DNA from: Actinomadura parmotrematis
Lineage (GTDB): Bacteria > Actinomycetota > Actinomycetes > Streptosporangiales > Streptosporangiaceae
Length of the DNA stretch: 64,000 bases
Assembly: GCF_019458805.1 (NCBI RefSeq)
Contig: NZ_JAIBOA010000010.1
Location: 186,001 to 250,000 of the forward strand
Reading direction: 5' to 3'
Shown here: positions 50,322 through 59,192 of the stretch, piece by piece
Position numbering within the stretch: position 1 is the stretch's first letter
How the letters are laid out: every line of letters begins with the position of its first letter
Notes under the pieces: generated by a model
Databases searched by the model: none
What the model was told of the DNA's origin: nothing
Seen by the model: the letters and a program-made list of their open reading frames with translations, nothing else
Translations under genes and position numbers: made by a program

Positions 50322-50466
50322 CGGAGGGTTCCAGCGGCGGGTCATCGGATCAGGTGGGCGTGCGGGTGGTCGGGTGACGCCGGGCGCACGCGGAGCCGCA
50401 TGTCGCGGGACGGGGGATCGGAACGGGGACGTCGATCGTCGAAGGTGGGGGTCGCGAGGAGGGTCC

Positions 50467-51372
50467 ATGGCCGGGTTCTGGCTCGACATCGAGAAGGGTC
50501 TCGTCTCCGATGTGCTGTTCGCCGGGCTCGTGGCGTCGTCGGCGGTCGTCGTCGGGTGGTGGCTGCGGCGGCGGCGGGTGCGGAGGTTCTTCGGGGTCGT
50601 GCCGGGACGCGAGGTGATCCGGGTCGTGCTGCCGGGCATCGAGGTCCTCAAGAGCGCGACGCTCGGCACCGCACCGGTCCGCGAGGGCTTCTCCGGCGTG
50701 GCGATCAACGAGGTGGAGTACCGGTACGCGCTGGCCCTGGCCGGCGCCGTCGAGAGCAGACCGCTGGCCCGGGCCCTGTTCGCCGCGGGGGTGCTGGACC
50801 AGGTGACGTCGCGGCCGGTGGTCTGCAGGATCGAGCCCGGGCCGTCGGTGTCGGAGTTCCGGGCCGAGGTCGACGCCGGCCGGGAGCAGCAGGCCCGCGA
50901 CCGCCTCCGGCAGGATCTGGGGTCCGAGTGCGTGGTCCTCGTCGGGGGCCCGGTCTACAACGTGCTGACCCACCTGGCGCAGTCCGAGCCGGGCTCGCCC
51001 GCGCGCACCGGTTTTCTGCGGCTCGAGGAGTCCGGACGCCCGGTGCGGGGCATCGAGATCACCGAACCCGGCGGCCGGGTCGAGCGGTTCCTCCGGAGCG
51101 AACCGGACGGCGACCGGTGGGGCGAGGAGTACCTCGCGCTGGAGTCGTTCCGATGGCACCGCACCCAGGTGTTCCTCTGCGCCGGCACCTGCACCGCGGG
51201 CACCGCCGCGGCGGTACGGATCCTGGCGGACTGGCGGACCCTGCAGCGCCGCTTCGGCGGTGAGCCGTTCACGCTGGTCTACCGGCTGCCGATCCGGGAC
51301 GCCTCCGACCGGGAGAGGGAGCCGGACCTGGAGCGCGTCCAGCCCTGCTACGTGTCGCCGCGCCGCTGGTGA
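50467..51372 (+). CDS. Membrane-anchored protein of unknown function
   Basis: 301 residues from ATG 50467 (GAGGAGG upstream). One N-terminal span (VLFAGLVASSAVVVGWWL) followed by RRRRVRR fits a cytoplasmic-side anchor. The soluble part alternates strands and helices: REVIRVVLPGIEVL, CVVLVGGPVYNVLTHLA and VFLCAGTCTAGTAAAVRILA. The GGPxxN and CAGxCTAGT segments look like nucleotide-type binding loops, but I do not recognise the family. Its 3' end overlaps otsB by 25 bp. Confidence 0.65.
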   Translation: MAGFWLDIEKGLVSDVLFAGLVASSAVVVGWWLRRRRVRRFFGVVPGREVIRVVLPGIEVLKSATLGTAPVREGFSGVAINEVEYRYALALAGAVESRPLARALFAAGVLDQVTSRPVVCRIEPGPSVSEFRAEVDAGREQQARDRLRQDLGSECVVLVGGPVYNVLTHLAQSEPGSPARTGFLRLEESGRPVRGIEITEPGGRVERFLRSEPDGDRWGEEYLALESFRWHRTQVFLCAGTCTAGTAAAVRILADWRTLQRRFGGEPFTLVYRLPIRDASDREREPDLERVQPCYVSPRRW

Positions 51373-52154
51373 ACCGTCAGCCCCTCGACCAGCGCGCGCA
51401 GCGTCCCCGGCATCGCGGCGGGGCCGTCCACGACGAGGTCGGCGTCCGCGCGCAGCGTGTCCCCGGTCTCCGGATTGGCCACCGCGACGCGGACGCCGAG
51501 GAAGTCGGGATCCCGCCCGGCCCGCCGCTCCAGGGCGGTGAAGGCCGCCAGGTCCGGCCGGCCGTCGCCGAAGTACCACGCGCAGCGGAGCCCCTGGACG
51601 GCGTCGGCCAGCACCGAGCCCTTGTCCGGCGTCATGGGCGGGATCAGCTCCGCCGTCATCGGCCCGATCTCCAGTCGCGCCCCGGTCCGCGCGGCCGCGT
51701 CCCGGACCCAGGACTCGGCGACGTGCTGCAGGTGCGGCGCCGTCCGGTAGTGGAGGGCCATCGACAGCCCCTTGTCCTCGACGAGCAGGTCCGGGTCGAG
51801 CTCGGCGCGGGCGCGTTCGACCAGCCGGGCCGTCGTGGACCGCCAGGGGACCACCGCCGGCAGGGTCCGCACCTCGCCGTCCAGGCTGCGCTCCAGCCCG
51901 TACAGCCCGTAGAGCGCCAGCCCGGGGACCGCGGCGAACCGGGACGCCAGAAAGTCCACGGGCCGTGCCGAGACGACGGCGGTCGTCCGGACGAGGCCGG
52001 CCAGCGCCGTCAGCGCGGGCAGCACTCCCGGGACGGGTTCGACGGCGGCGGGATCCTCCTGGATGGGGGCCAGCGTTCCGTCGAAGTCGAAGAAGAGCCC
52101 GGTATCGCGGGCGCGTTCCCGCGTCGACGCGGCCAACGCGATCAGCTCCGCCAT
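51348..52154 (-). CDS. otsB: Trehalose-6-phosphate phosphatase
   Basis: 268 residues, HAD superfamily. Motif I FFDFDGTLAPI (about 21-31), motif II with Ser in TTAVVSARP, and the motif III/IV region around DKGSVLADA and YFGDGRPDLAAF. GLYGLERSL matches the GxxG(x)E signature of OtsB. It removes phosphate from trehalose-6-phosphate. One oddity: motif IV reads GDGRPD where GDDxTD is usual. No otsA is adjacent. Confidence 0.87.
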   Translation of the reverse strand: MAELIALAASTRERARDTGLFFDFDGTLAPIQEDPAAVEPVPGVLPALTALAGLVRTTAVVSARPVDFLASRFAAVPGLALYGLYGLERSLDGEVRTLPAVVPWRSTTARLVERARAELDPDLLVEDKGLSMALHYRTAPHLQHVAESWVRDAAARTGARLEIGPMTAELIPPMTPDKGSVLADAVQGLRCAWYFGDGRPDLAAFTALERRAGRDPDFLGVRVAVANPETGDTLRADADLVVDGPAAMPGTLRALVEGLTVHQRRGDT

Positions 52155-52223
52155 GTCCGCCGTCCTCTCTCGCCCGCCGCCGGGCGCGCCGTACCGGTCC
52201 GACGATAGAGGGCGCCGTGTGCG

Positions 52224-52607
52224 TCAGGACTTGGCGCGTCCCTGCTTGAGGCGGAGCTCCTCTTCGCGGAACTTGGCGTAGGTGACGCGCTCGCGCTGGA
52301 GCCAGTCGGGGTTCTCGGTCTTGAGGGCCTCGATCTCGGCGGTGGTGAGGTGGCCGGTGACGCCGCCGCGGGCCAGGCCCGAAGCCGAGATGCGGAGCTT
52401 GGCGGCGGTGACCTGGCGGGGGTGGGGGCCCTCGCGGCGCAGCTCGGCGAGCCAGGTCGGCGGGTCGGCCTGGAGCGCGTTCAGCTCGTCCCGGGAGACC
52501 GTGCCCTCCTGGAACTCGGCGGGCGCCGCCGACAGCAGGATCCCCAGCTTCTTGGCCGCGGTCGCGGGCTTCATGGTCTGCGGGGTCTTCGCCTTGGACG
52601 CGCTCAT
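52224..52607 (-). CDS. DUF5997 family protein
   Basis: 127 residues. It starts MSASKAKTPQTMKPATAAKK, followed by LGILLSAAPAEFQEGTVSRD, LNALQADPPTWLAELRREGP, and LKTENPDWLQRERVTYAKFR. It is Lys/Arg-rich and soluble. The paired short blocks DPPTWLAELR and NPDWLQRER suggest an internal duplication. Function unknown. It is divergent from an SBD-only LysR-like gene, an arrangement seen in other actinobacteria. TACCCT lies six bases before its ATG, suggesting a leaderless mRNA. Confidence 0.75.
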   Translation of the reverse strand: MSASKAKTPQTMKPATAAKKLGILLSAAPAEFQEGTVSRDELNALQADPPTWLAELRREGPHPRQVTAAKLRISASGLARGGVTGHLTTAEIEALKTENPDWLQRERVTYAKFREEELRLKQGRAKS

Positions 52608-52613
52608 GTCCCA

Positions 52614-52655
52614 AGGGTAGCCAGCGGCAGGGGGTCGTCCGGTCGTGACTAGGCT
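52614..52655. promoter_or_regulatory. Divergent leaderless promoters
   Basis: On the minus strand, TACCCT (52619-52614) stands six bases before the ATG at 52607. On the plus strand, TAGGCT (52650-52655) stands six bases before the GTG at 52662. The two genes thus share a 54-bp gap with no Shine-Dalgarno on either side. Confidence 0.55.
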
Positions 52656-52661
52656 GGACGG

Positions 52662-53342
52662 GTGACCGAAGCTGAGTTCCGGCTGGCCTACGCGCCGGGT
52701 GTGACGCCCGCGAAGTGGGCCGGGGTGTGGGCCGAGCGGGTGCGGGACGTGCCGCTCCGGCTGGTCCAGGCGCCCGCCGCCGAGATCGTCCCCCTGCTGC
52801 GGGACGGCGGCGCGGACGCGGGGCTGGTGCGCCTGCCCGCCGACCGCGAGGGCCTCCACGTGATCCCGCTGTACGTGGAGACGACCGTGGTGGTCGTCCA
52901 GAAGGACCACGCGGTGGCCGCCGTGGACGAGGTGGAACTCGCCGATCTCGCCGACGAGGACGTGTTCGAGCCGCTCGACGACGTCTTGAGCTGGGACGTC
53001 CGTCCCGGCGAGCCCGCCTTCACCCGCCCCGAGGACACCGCCGGCGCGGTCGAGCTGGTGGCGACGGGGGCGGGCGTCCTCCTGGTCCCCCAGTCCCTGG
53101 CCCGCCTCCACCACCGCAGGGACCTCACCTACCGCCCCGTGACCGACGCCCCCCAGTCGCAGATCGGCCTGGCGTGGCCGGAGGCCGAGACGAGCGACCT
53201 CATGGAGGAGCTCATCGGCATCGTCCGCGGCCGCACCCCCAACAGCTCCCGCGGCCGCGCCCCCCAGCAGCCCGCCCGCGAGAAGCCCGCACAGAAGCGC
53301 CCCGCCCCCAAAGGCCGCCGCCAGCCCCGCCGCCGGTCGTGA
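52662..53342 (+). CDS. LysR substrate-binding-domain protein lacking an HTH
   Basis: 226 residues. The sequence starts in the periplasmic-binding-like fold (FRLAYAPGVTPAKWAGVW, LVQAPAAEIVPLLRDGGADA, LYVETTVVVVQKDHAVA). It has the LysR effector domain but no N-terminal winged helix. A basic, Pro-rich tail of about 35 residues (KPAQKRPAPKGRRQPRRRS) follows. It may bind DNA or RNA through this tail, or act as a ligand-sensing partner of DUF5997. Start GTG by the -10 spacing. Confidence 0.8.
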   Translation: MTEAEFRLAYAPGVTPAKWAGVWAERVRDVPLRLVQAPAAEIVPLLRDGGADAGLVRLPADREGLHVIPLYVETTVVVVQKDHAVAAVDEVELADLADEDVFEPLDDVLSWDVRPGEPAFTRPEDTAGAVELVATGAGVLLVPQSLARLHHRRDLTYRPVTDAPQSQIGLAWPEAETSDLMEELIGIVRGRTPNSSRGRAPQQPAREKPAQKRPAPKGRRQPRRRS

Positions 53343-53421
53343 GCGGAGAGCGATCAGCGGCCTTCCTCGACGGGTGAACGCCGAAGTCCTGGTGAGGCGC
53401 CGATCCTTCGGGCGATGGACG

Positions 53422-53970
53422 TCAAGGCAGCAGCTTGTGCTTGCGCGCCCAGCTGGGATACTCACCGCCGCTGCAGGGCAGCCGCATTCCGGTGTGGCGC
53501 AGAGCGTCGACGAGGCTGGCGACGTTCACCTCGGTGAGTTCGCCCTTCCTGCAGGCCCGGCTGAGCAGCCACAGTGTTCCGTGGACGTCGAGTCCATGCC
53601 TGCGGCCGACGGAGACCGCCTCCCGATCATCGGTGAGAGCCACGGCGTTCTGCAGTTCCGCCGTCGCGAAGATGCTGGCTTCGCCGCGGTCGCGGTCCCC
53701 GGAGCCGAGACGCTCGGTCCAGGTCACGAAAGCGCGGAGCTCCTCCAGCGTGTCGAGCCGTTTCACCTCCAGCCAGTCCAGTTCCTCGGCCTTGGCGAGA
53801 GCGAGCTGAGCGTTGGCTGCGCGGAGTTCCTCACAGACCACCCGGGTGGTGTAGCACGGCGTACCAGCGTGCAGATCCCGCAGGACGTCGATCCGATCCG
53901 CCAAGGCGAAATGGCTCAGCAGCATCGTGTCGAAGACCAGCGCCGTGGACGCGGGCGTCGGGGCTCTCAT
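53422..53970 (-). CDS. PIN-domain ribonuclease toxin-like protein
   Basis: 182 residues from ATG 53970. Acidic residues are placed as in PIN domains: Asp14 in LVFDTMLLSHF, Glu47/48 in RVVCEELR, Asp92/94 and Glu97 in GDRDRGEASI, and Asp114/115 in ALTDDREA. It would cleave RNA with a metal ion. The ATGA overlap with the upstream XRE-ImmA gene suggests a toxin-antitoxin operon. The low-GC composition supports acquisition. Confidence 0.8.
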   Translation of the reverse strand: MRAPTPASTALVFDTMLLSHFALADRIDVLRDLHAGTPCYTTRVVCEELRAANAQLALAKAEELDWLEVKRLDTLEELRAFVTWTERLGSGDRDRGEASIFATAELQNAVALTDDREAVSVGRRHGLDVHGTLWLLSRACRKGELTEVNVASLVDALRHTGMRLPCSGGEYPSWARKHKLLP

Positions 53971-55055
53971 GGCGCGGTGTCGAGCTCCTCCCGGTCCGGG
54001 AGGTCGGACGCGTCCAGCTCGCCGCGCAGCATCTCGATCGCGCGAGCGCTGGAGATGAGGGAACCACGCCACGCCTGAAGCACGGCCTGCGCGTACAGGG
54101 GAGGCACCCGGATCGATTCCAGATCGGGTTGCGGCGCGAAGCGGACGGCTTCCATCAGCTCCGCCTTGGTGGGGCGGTCCTGGTGCCTGAGTTTCCGCCC
54201 GTCACCGACCCCCGCCTTGACGGCCTGGTGCACCGCGAGCGTCCACGACGTCCGGTACACGGCCGCCAGCCGGATCAGGTCGCGCCGGGAGCACTCGCCT
54301 TCCGTCGCCGCCTGTTCGACGGCCGACATGGGGAGCAGAAGCTCGGCCGCGAAACTGTTGATCACCCGTTCCCGGTGATCACGGGATGTGTGCACGCCGA
54401 GATCGCTGGAATACTCGTCGCCCAGCACGAAATGTCCCAGCTCGTGAGCGGCCGTCGAGCGACGCCGGCCGGGGTCGCCGGTCACGCTGACGACGGCGGC
54501 GGCCACCCCGCCCTCGATGAGCGAAGCGCCGTCCCCGGGTGTCTCCACCACGGCCACCAGTTGGCCCATCCGCTGGCACACGCCCATCAGGGACGCGACC
54601 GGGTCGGTGCCGAGATCGAGGACCCCCCGTACCCATTGCGCGGCCTCCACGGCGGAACGGTGATCCTGGACAGGCCGGTCGTAGGACTGGTGGGCGGGCA
54701 GGGCCAGACTTCCCAGCGCCACCAGCTGTTCGATGTCGGCGAGCCACGCCTGAAGCGCCGCTTCCAAACGGTAGGACTGGCCAGCCACGTCGCTCGTGGT
54801 GTCGTCGGAGAGTTCGACGCGGCGCGACAGCACCTCGGGCGGCCGGGTGAGGAAATGGGACATCGGCAGCTTGAGCACTTCGGCCAGCCTTGCGAGTTCC
54901 AGCGCGTCGACCTCACGCTTGCCGGCCTCGACCTTCACGACGATGGTGCGCCCCAGTCCCAACCGCTGCCCGAGCGCCTCTTGGGACAGGCCTGCGGCTA
55001 TCCGAGCCTCGCGCACCCGCCGCCCCAGGTCAGGCCATGACCAGGTGCCATCCAT
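53967..55055 (-). CDS. XRE-type HTH fused to ImmA/IrrE-like metallopeptidase
   Basis: 362 residues from ATG 55055. The N-terminal HTH (about 10-65; AGLSQEALGQRLGLGRTIV) is followed by a peptidase-like domain with HELGHFVLGDE (HExxH, about 204-208) and a downstream Glu in FAAELLLP. Such HTH-ImmA proteins cleave or bind repressors, and many act as the antitoxin/regulator of a PIN- or RES-type toxin. It overlaps the PIN gene by 4 bp. It lies beside a decayed restriction enzyme. Confidence 0.88.
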   Translation of the reverse strand: MDGTWSWPDLGRRVREARIAAGLSQEALGQRLGLGRTIVVKVEAGKREVDALELARLAEVLKLPMSHFLTRPPEVLSRRVELSDDTTSDVAGQSYRLEAALQAWLADIEQLVALGSLALPAHQSYDRPVQDHRSAVEAAQWVRGVLDLGTDPVASLMGVCQRMGQLVAVVETPGDGASLIEGGVAAAVVSVTGDPGRRRSTAAHELGHFVLGDEYSSDLGVHTSRDHRERVINSFAAELLLPMSAVEQAATEGECSRRDLIRLAAVYRTSWTLAVHQAVKAGVGDGRKLRHQDRPTKAELMEAVRFAPQPDLESIRVPPLYAQAVLQAWRGSLISSARAIEMLRGELDASDLPDREELDTAP

Positions 55056-55232
55056 AGTGCGATTTTGGCACACAGGCTCGAGATCGAGGAGAACGAATAC
55101 GTAAAGAAAAGCTCTCGTCTCGACCGGTAGCCGGATCCGGCCAGAAGTGGCTTTTCAGTGATTTCACACCTTGATGGTCTTCGGAACAGCGGTCACCGTG
55201 AGTGGCGTGCATGCCTTCTTCCGGAGGTGAGC

Positions 55233-57096
55233 GTGGCAGGAGCCCCGCGACCCTCGACCGGGACCACCGCACGAGAGTGCGTGGCCGAGTTCGGCCGGAC
55301 GATCGTGCAGAAGAGGGGGCTGGGCGGTGACGAGGAGGATCAACTCCGCGGCCCGCTGGAGACGTTGCTCCGCGCGCTCGGCTCCCTCATCGGCGTCGAG
55401 GCCGTCCCCTACGGGGAGGTCCGCCTGGCAGATCTGCGGGCGCGGCCCGACTACGCGGTGGACGTCGGAAGCGTGCGCGTCGGCCATCTCGAATTGAAGC
55501 GGCCCGGCAAGGGAGTTCCCGGAGCCCGGAATGGCGTCCGGCGAAGCGGGACCGCGAGCAGTGGGACAAGCTCCGCACCCTGCCCAATGTCATCTTCACT
55601 GACTCGATCACCTGGGCCCGCTACGAGTACGGCGAGCGCAAGGCGCTGATCAGGCTCGCGGACACCGTCTCCGGACTGCGCCGTCCGGCTGCGCGCCCTG
55701 TTGACGAACCGGTCGGCATGCTGCGCACGTTCCTGCTCTGGACCCCCGAGACGCCTCGAACGCTGAGCGAGCTCGTGAAGATCCTCGGTGGCCTGTGCGG
55801 CCTGCTGAAACAGGAAATGTACGCCGCCGTCACCACGCCGGCGCGGCGCCGGTCCCAGATGCGCTTGGCGCTGCTGGCCGACGAGATGAATCCCATCACG
55901 AGATCGCTCATCAGCTGAGCAAGCGGCATCTGCTGATGGGTCAGGCGTTCGGCGTTCTCACCGGCGGTGCGGACGGCGAACTGGACACGATCGAGACGCT
56001 GCGCCGTGTCCCTCCTTGGACGAGTTCAGGGCCGCCGGCCACGGCCGCTACGAGTCGGACCTCCACGGGATGCCGTGGGGCTTCCTGCGCTGGGCGACCT
56101 GGAAGGTCTTCGAGGCGGCGCGGCGGATGCCGGCGGGCGCGGTGGCGTTCGTCGTCCCGTCCAGTGTGATCACGAGCCGTGCCTTCCGCGGTCTGCGCGA
56201 GTATCTGCGGCGCCGTTGCGACCTCGGCTGGGTCATCGAACTCACTCCCGAGGGCAACCGGCCGCCGACCGCGACCCGGGTCTTCGGACCGGAGGTGGGT
56301 CGGCGGTTGTGCATTCTCGTCTTCGCCAGGAAGGCGGGCGCGGAATCGGCAGAGGCGAAGCGTGCTCAGGTCCGCTATCTGGAGCTGCAGGGGACGAGGA
56401 CGGAGAAGGTGTCCGTTCTGGCGGGATTGACCACGACGGACCCGCGATGGCGGCTCTGTGACGACGGATGACAGGCTCCCTTCCTTCCTTCCGTCCGTCG
56501 ATCCCGGCTGGGCGGCCTTCCCCGCCTTGGACGAACTGATGCCGTGGCGGTCGCGCGGAGTCACCCCGGGACGGACAACCGGCTCTTGGTCATGGCACGT
56601 CCGCCGGCGGACGTGCTGGGACACACGGTCCGCCCGGAGGACATGCTCGCCTATATCGCGGCCGTTACAGCCCATCCCGGGTTCACTCGCCGGTTCCGGG
56701 AGCAGTTGCGGCAACCGGGCGTGCGTGTGCCACTCACCTCCGATCCAGCGCTGTGGAACCGAGGAATCACGCTAGGACGCGAAATCCTATGGCTGCACAC
56801 CTACGAACGACCGGACGGCGCAACCCCGCGACAAGCGCCGTTCGTCAGCTCTCGACGACTTCACGCAGATGTCCTGGAATCGGGACCTCACCGTGGAGTT
56901 CCTGGCCCTGCTGTCCGTCCTGACCGGATGCGTGCTACTACATCCGAACCAGGAAAGGCTTCTGGGCGAAATATGCGAGGGGCCGCTGATCAGCGGCGCC
57001 GATCTCGTAGCGGCCGCAGTGCTCCCGGTACCGGAGACGGCGACGAGAGCGCCCAAGGCGCCTCCTCCGGGCGATCGGCTCTCCGTGCAGGACTGA
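55233..57096 (+). pseudogene. Decayed type ISP-like restriction-modification enzyme
   Basis: The pieces change frame several times. Piece 1 (from GTG 55233) has a PD-(D/E)xK nuclease-like start, PDYAVDVG then HLELKRPGKG. Piece 2 (about 55532-55918) continues WRPAKRDREQWDKL to MLRTFLLWTPETPRTLSELV. Piece 3 (about 56016-56471) holds HGMPWGFLRWATWKVFEA and VAFVVPSSVITSRAFRG. Pieces 4-6 (to 57096) hold MPWRSRGVTPGRT, MLAYIAAVTAHPGFTRRF and LTVEFLALLSVLTGC. The methylase core with its NPPY motif is missing. At least four frame changes and a large deletion make it inactive. Confidence 0.8.
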
Positions 57097-57129
57097 CCTC
57101 CGCTGTCCTTGTCCTGGCTCCCAGGCCGC

Positions 57130-57483
57130 TCAGGCCTCGGTGGGGAGGCCGGTGAGGTAGAGCTTGCGGAGGCGGGTGGTGAGGTGCCAGGTGGTGCGGT
57201 CGCCGGCGCGGAGGTGGACGAGGGCGCCCGGGTTCAGGGTGAGGACGCTGCCGTCGTCGAAGGTGACGGTGCCCGTGCCGGCGAGGACGAGGAAGACCTC
57301 GTCGGCCTCGACGTCGGTGTCGGTTCCCGGGCCCGCCTCCCAGACGCCGATCTCCAGGGGGCCGCTCTCGTGCAGGACGGTGTGGGCCGTGGACAGGGCG
57401 GCGGAGGCGCCGTCGGGCTCGGCGGTCGCGGCCGCGAGGTCCTGGACGACGAGGCGGGCGGCGGCGATGCGAGGCGTGGTCAT
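57130..57483 (-). CDS. Cupin-domain protein (Cupin_3 / COG3450)
   Basis: 117 residues. The beta-barrel segment EIGVWEAGPGTDTDVEADEV, then FLVLAGTGTVTFDDGSVLTL and LHLRAGD-like HLRAGDRTTWHLTTRLRK. Cupin_3 proteins are common beside amine or ureidoglycolate catabolic genes. Start ATG 57483. It is downstream of an APC permease gene on the same strand and may be in its operon. Confidence 0.88.
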   Translation of the reverse strand: MTTPRIAAARLVVQDLAAATAEPDGASAALSTAHTVLHESGPLEIGVWEAGPGTDTDVEADEVFLVLAGTGTVTFDDGSVLTLNPGALVHLRAGDRTTWHLTTRLRKLYLTGLPTEA

Positions 57484-57557
57484 GGGGGCCTTTCGGGGTC
57501 GGTGCGTCCGCCGATCCTCGCGGACCGGCGGACGCGGGCGGGCGGCGGGGCGGCCGG

Positions 57558-58976
57558 TCAGGCGGTCGGGGCCGTCCGGTCCTGGACCTTGGTGCGGTAG
57601 AGCCAGAGGGCGACGGCGGCGACGAGGACGAGCAGCGCGATCACCAGTTCCTTGTAGCCGCCGTAGCCGGTGATCGAGAAGCCGGTGGCGCCGACGACCA
57701 GGACGACCAGCAGGAACGCCGCGAGGAGCCAGGCGAGCGGGACGAAGGCGTTCGGCAGCCGGATGGGGCGCGGGGCGTCGGGCCGGTCGCGGCGCAGCAG
57801 CGCGAAGCCGGAGATCGCCAGGACGTGGGTGAGGATGTAGCCGAGGTTGCCGGTCACGATGATGGCCAGCGGCGTCTTCAGCACCACCAGCACCACGACG
57901 TTGATCACCAGGGCGACGGCCAGCGCGCGGGCCGGGACGCCGCGCTTGTCGAGCACGCCCATCTGGCGGACGGTGGTGCCCTCGGTGCCCATGTTGTACA
58001 GGACGCGGGAGCCGTCGGCCAGGCCGGTGATCATGATGAGCAGCAGCGAGGCGATGAGGAAGACCGTCATGACGTCGGCGGCGCCGCCGACCAGGTCCTG
58101 GAAGGCGCCGACGTAGAAGGTGGTCGGGTCGTCGGCGATCTTCTGCTCGCCGACGTACCCGGCGAGGGCGAGCGGCAGCAGGACGAACACGCCGAGGGAG
58201 AACAGGACGCCGGCGCGCAGCGCGCGGGAGGTGTCGCGGACGGTGTCCTTGTACTCGGGGGCGAAGGTCGCGCAGACCTCGACGCCGAAGGACGTCCAGG
58301 CCATCACGTACAGCCAGACGAGCGCCTCGCGCAGCCCGGCGGCGCCGTGCAGGTTCCAGTGCAGGCCCGAGGCGCTCCAGTCGCCGGACGCGAACGGCAG
58401 CACGAGGAACACCGCGAGCGGGATGAGCAGCATGCCGCCGGTCAGGTAGACGACCCACAGCGCGACGTGCAGGCCGATCATGGCGGCGGCGAACAGCAGG
58501 ACGATCACCGCGACGCCGACCAGGATCGGGAAGCTCAGCTCGGCCGGGCCGAGCGAGAGGGACCAGTCCTGGTCGGGGAACCACTGTGCCTGGACGAGCG
58601 AGCCGATGATGCCGGCGTAGACCGACAGCGCCGTCGTCCAGGGGAACCAGTAGCCGATGCTGGCGATCGGGCCGACGGCGGGGACGCGGCTGCGCCAGCC
58701 CTCGGCGGCGTAGTGGGCGATGCCGCCGGAGGCGTCGGGGAACATCGCGGCGAGCTCGGTGTAGATCCAGTTGGTCGCGGTGGCCAGCACCATCGACAGC
58801 GCCCAGATGGCGATGGCGCCCCAGGCGCCGAGGCCGCCGATGGACGCGCCGAGCGAGGCGATCAGGGCGGCGGGCATGGTCAGGGACATGGCGAAGCCGT
58901 CCCACCAGCGCATCTTCTTGGCCAGCGCGGGCGGTCCGGTGTCGGCCGGGGCGGCGGACTCGGGTGTGGCGGTCAT
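57558..58976 (-). CDS. APC superfamily amino-acid/amine permease
   Basis: 472 residues with about 12 spans. It starts with a hydrophilic tail, then MRWWDGFAMSLTMPAALIAS. FPDASGGIAHYAAEGW is the substrate-binding TM segment typical of APC proteins, and LYVMAWTSFGVEVCATFAPEYKDT follows. Context with an amine oxidase and aldehyde dehydrogenase suggests import of putrescine, GABA or a related amine. Its promoter is at 59020-59049. Confidence 0.9.
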   Translation of the reverse strand: MTATPESAAPADTGPPALAKKMRWWDGFAMSLTMPAALIASLGASIGGLGAWGAIAIWALSMVLATATNWIYTELAAMFPDASGGIAHYAAEGWRSRVPAVGPIASIGYWFPWTTALSVYAGIIGSLVQAQWFPDQDWSLSLGPAELSFPILVGVAVIVLLFAAAMIGLHVALWVVYLTGGMLLIPLAVFLVLPFASGDWSASGLHWNLHGAAGLREALVWLYVMAWTSFGVEVCATFAPEYKDTVRDTSRALRAGVLFSLGVFVLLPLALAGYVGEQKIADDPTTFYVGAFQDLVGGAADVMTVFLIASLLLIMITGLADGSRVLYNMGTEGTTVRQMGVLDKRGVPARALAVALVINVVVLVVLKTPLAIIVTGNLGYILTHVLAISGFALLRRDRPDAPRPIRLPNAFVPLAWLLAAFLLVVLVVGATGFSITGYGGYKELVIALLVLVAAVALWLYRTKVQDRTAPTA

Positions 58977-59019
58977 GCGGGGGTCCTCCCGGAGGGGAGC
59001 GGGTCAAGGGGTGCTCCGA

Positions 59020-59049
59020 GTTATAGATCCAACAAAAGTTCACCGTCAA
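59020..59049 (-). promoter_or_regulatory. Promoter of the APC permease gene
   Basis: On the minus strand, TTGACG (59049-59044) and TATAAC (59025-59020) are separated by 18 bases, a near-consensus sigma-70 promoter. It lies in an AT-rich divergent region (59000-59130). For the plus strand, TTGACA at 59100-59105 could serve the aldehyde dehydrogenase gene. Confidence 0.65.
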
Positions 59050-59192
59050 GACTCATGGATGAGCAATCGAAGCGGATCGTAAATAACGACTCGTGAGTAT
59101 TGACAGGCATCTTCTGTTGATTGCAGGGTGAGGACCACGTGATCGCGGCCCGCCGGCCCGGTCGTCCCGCTCCCCGGTAGAGAGGCCGTTCC

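Noticed and set aside
53422..57096. Prophage or integrative element
   Set aside because: No integrase, terminase, structural gene or flanking attachment repeat was found; the tRNA at 47888 is about 5 kb away, with ordinary genes between.
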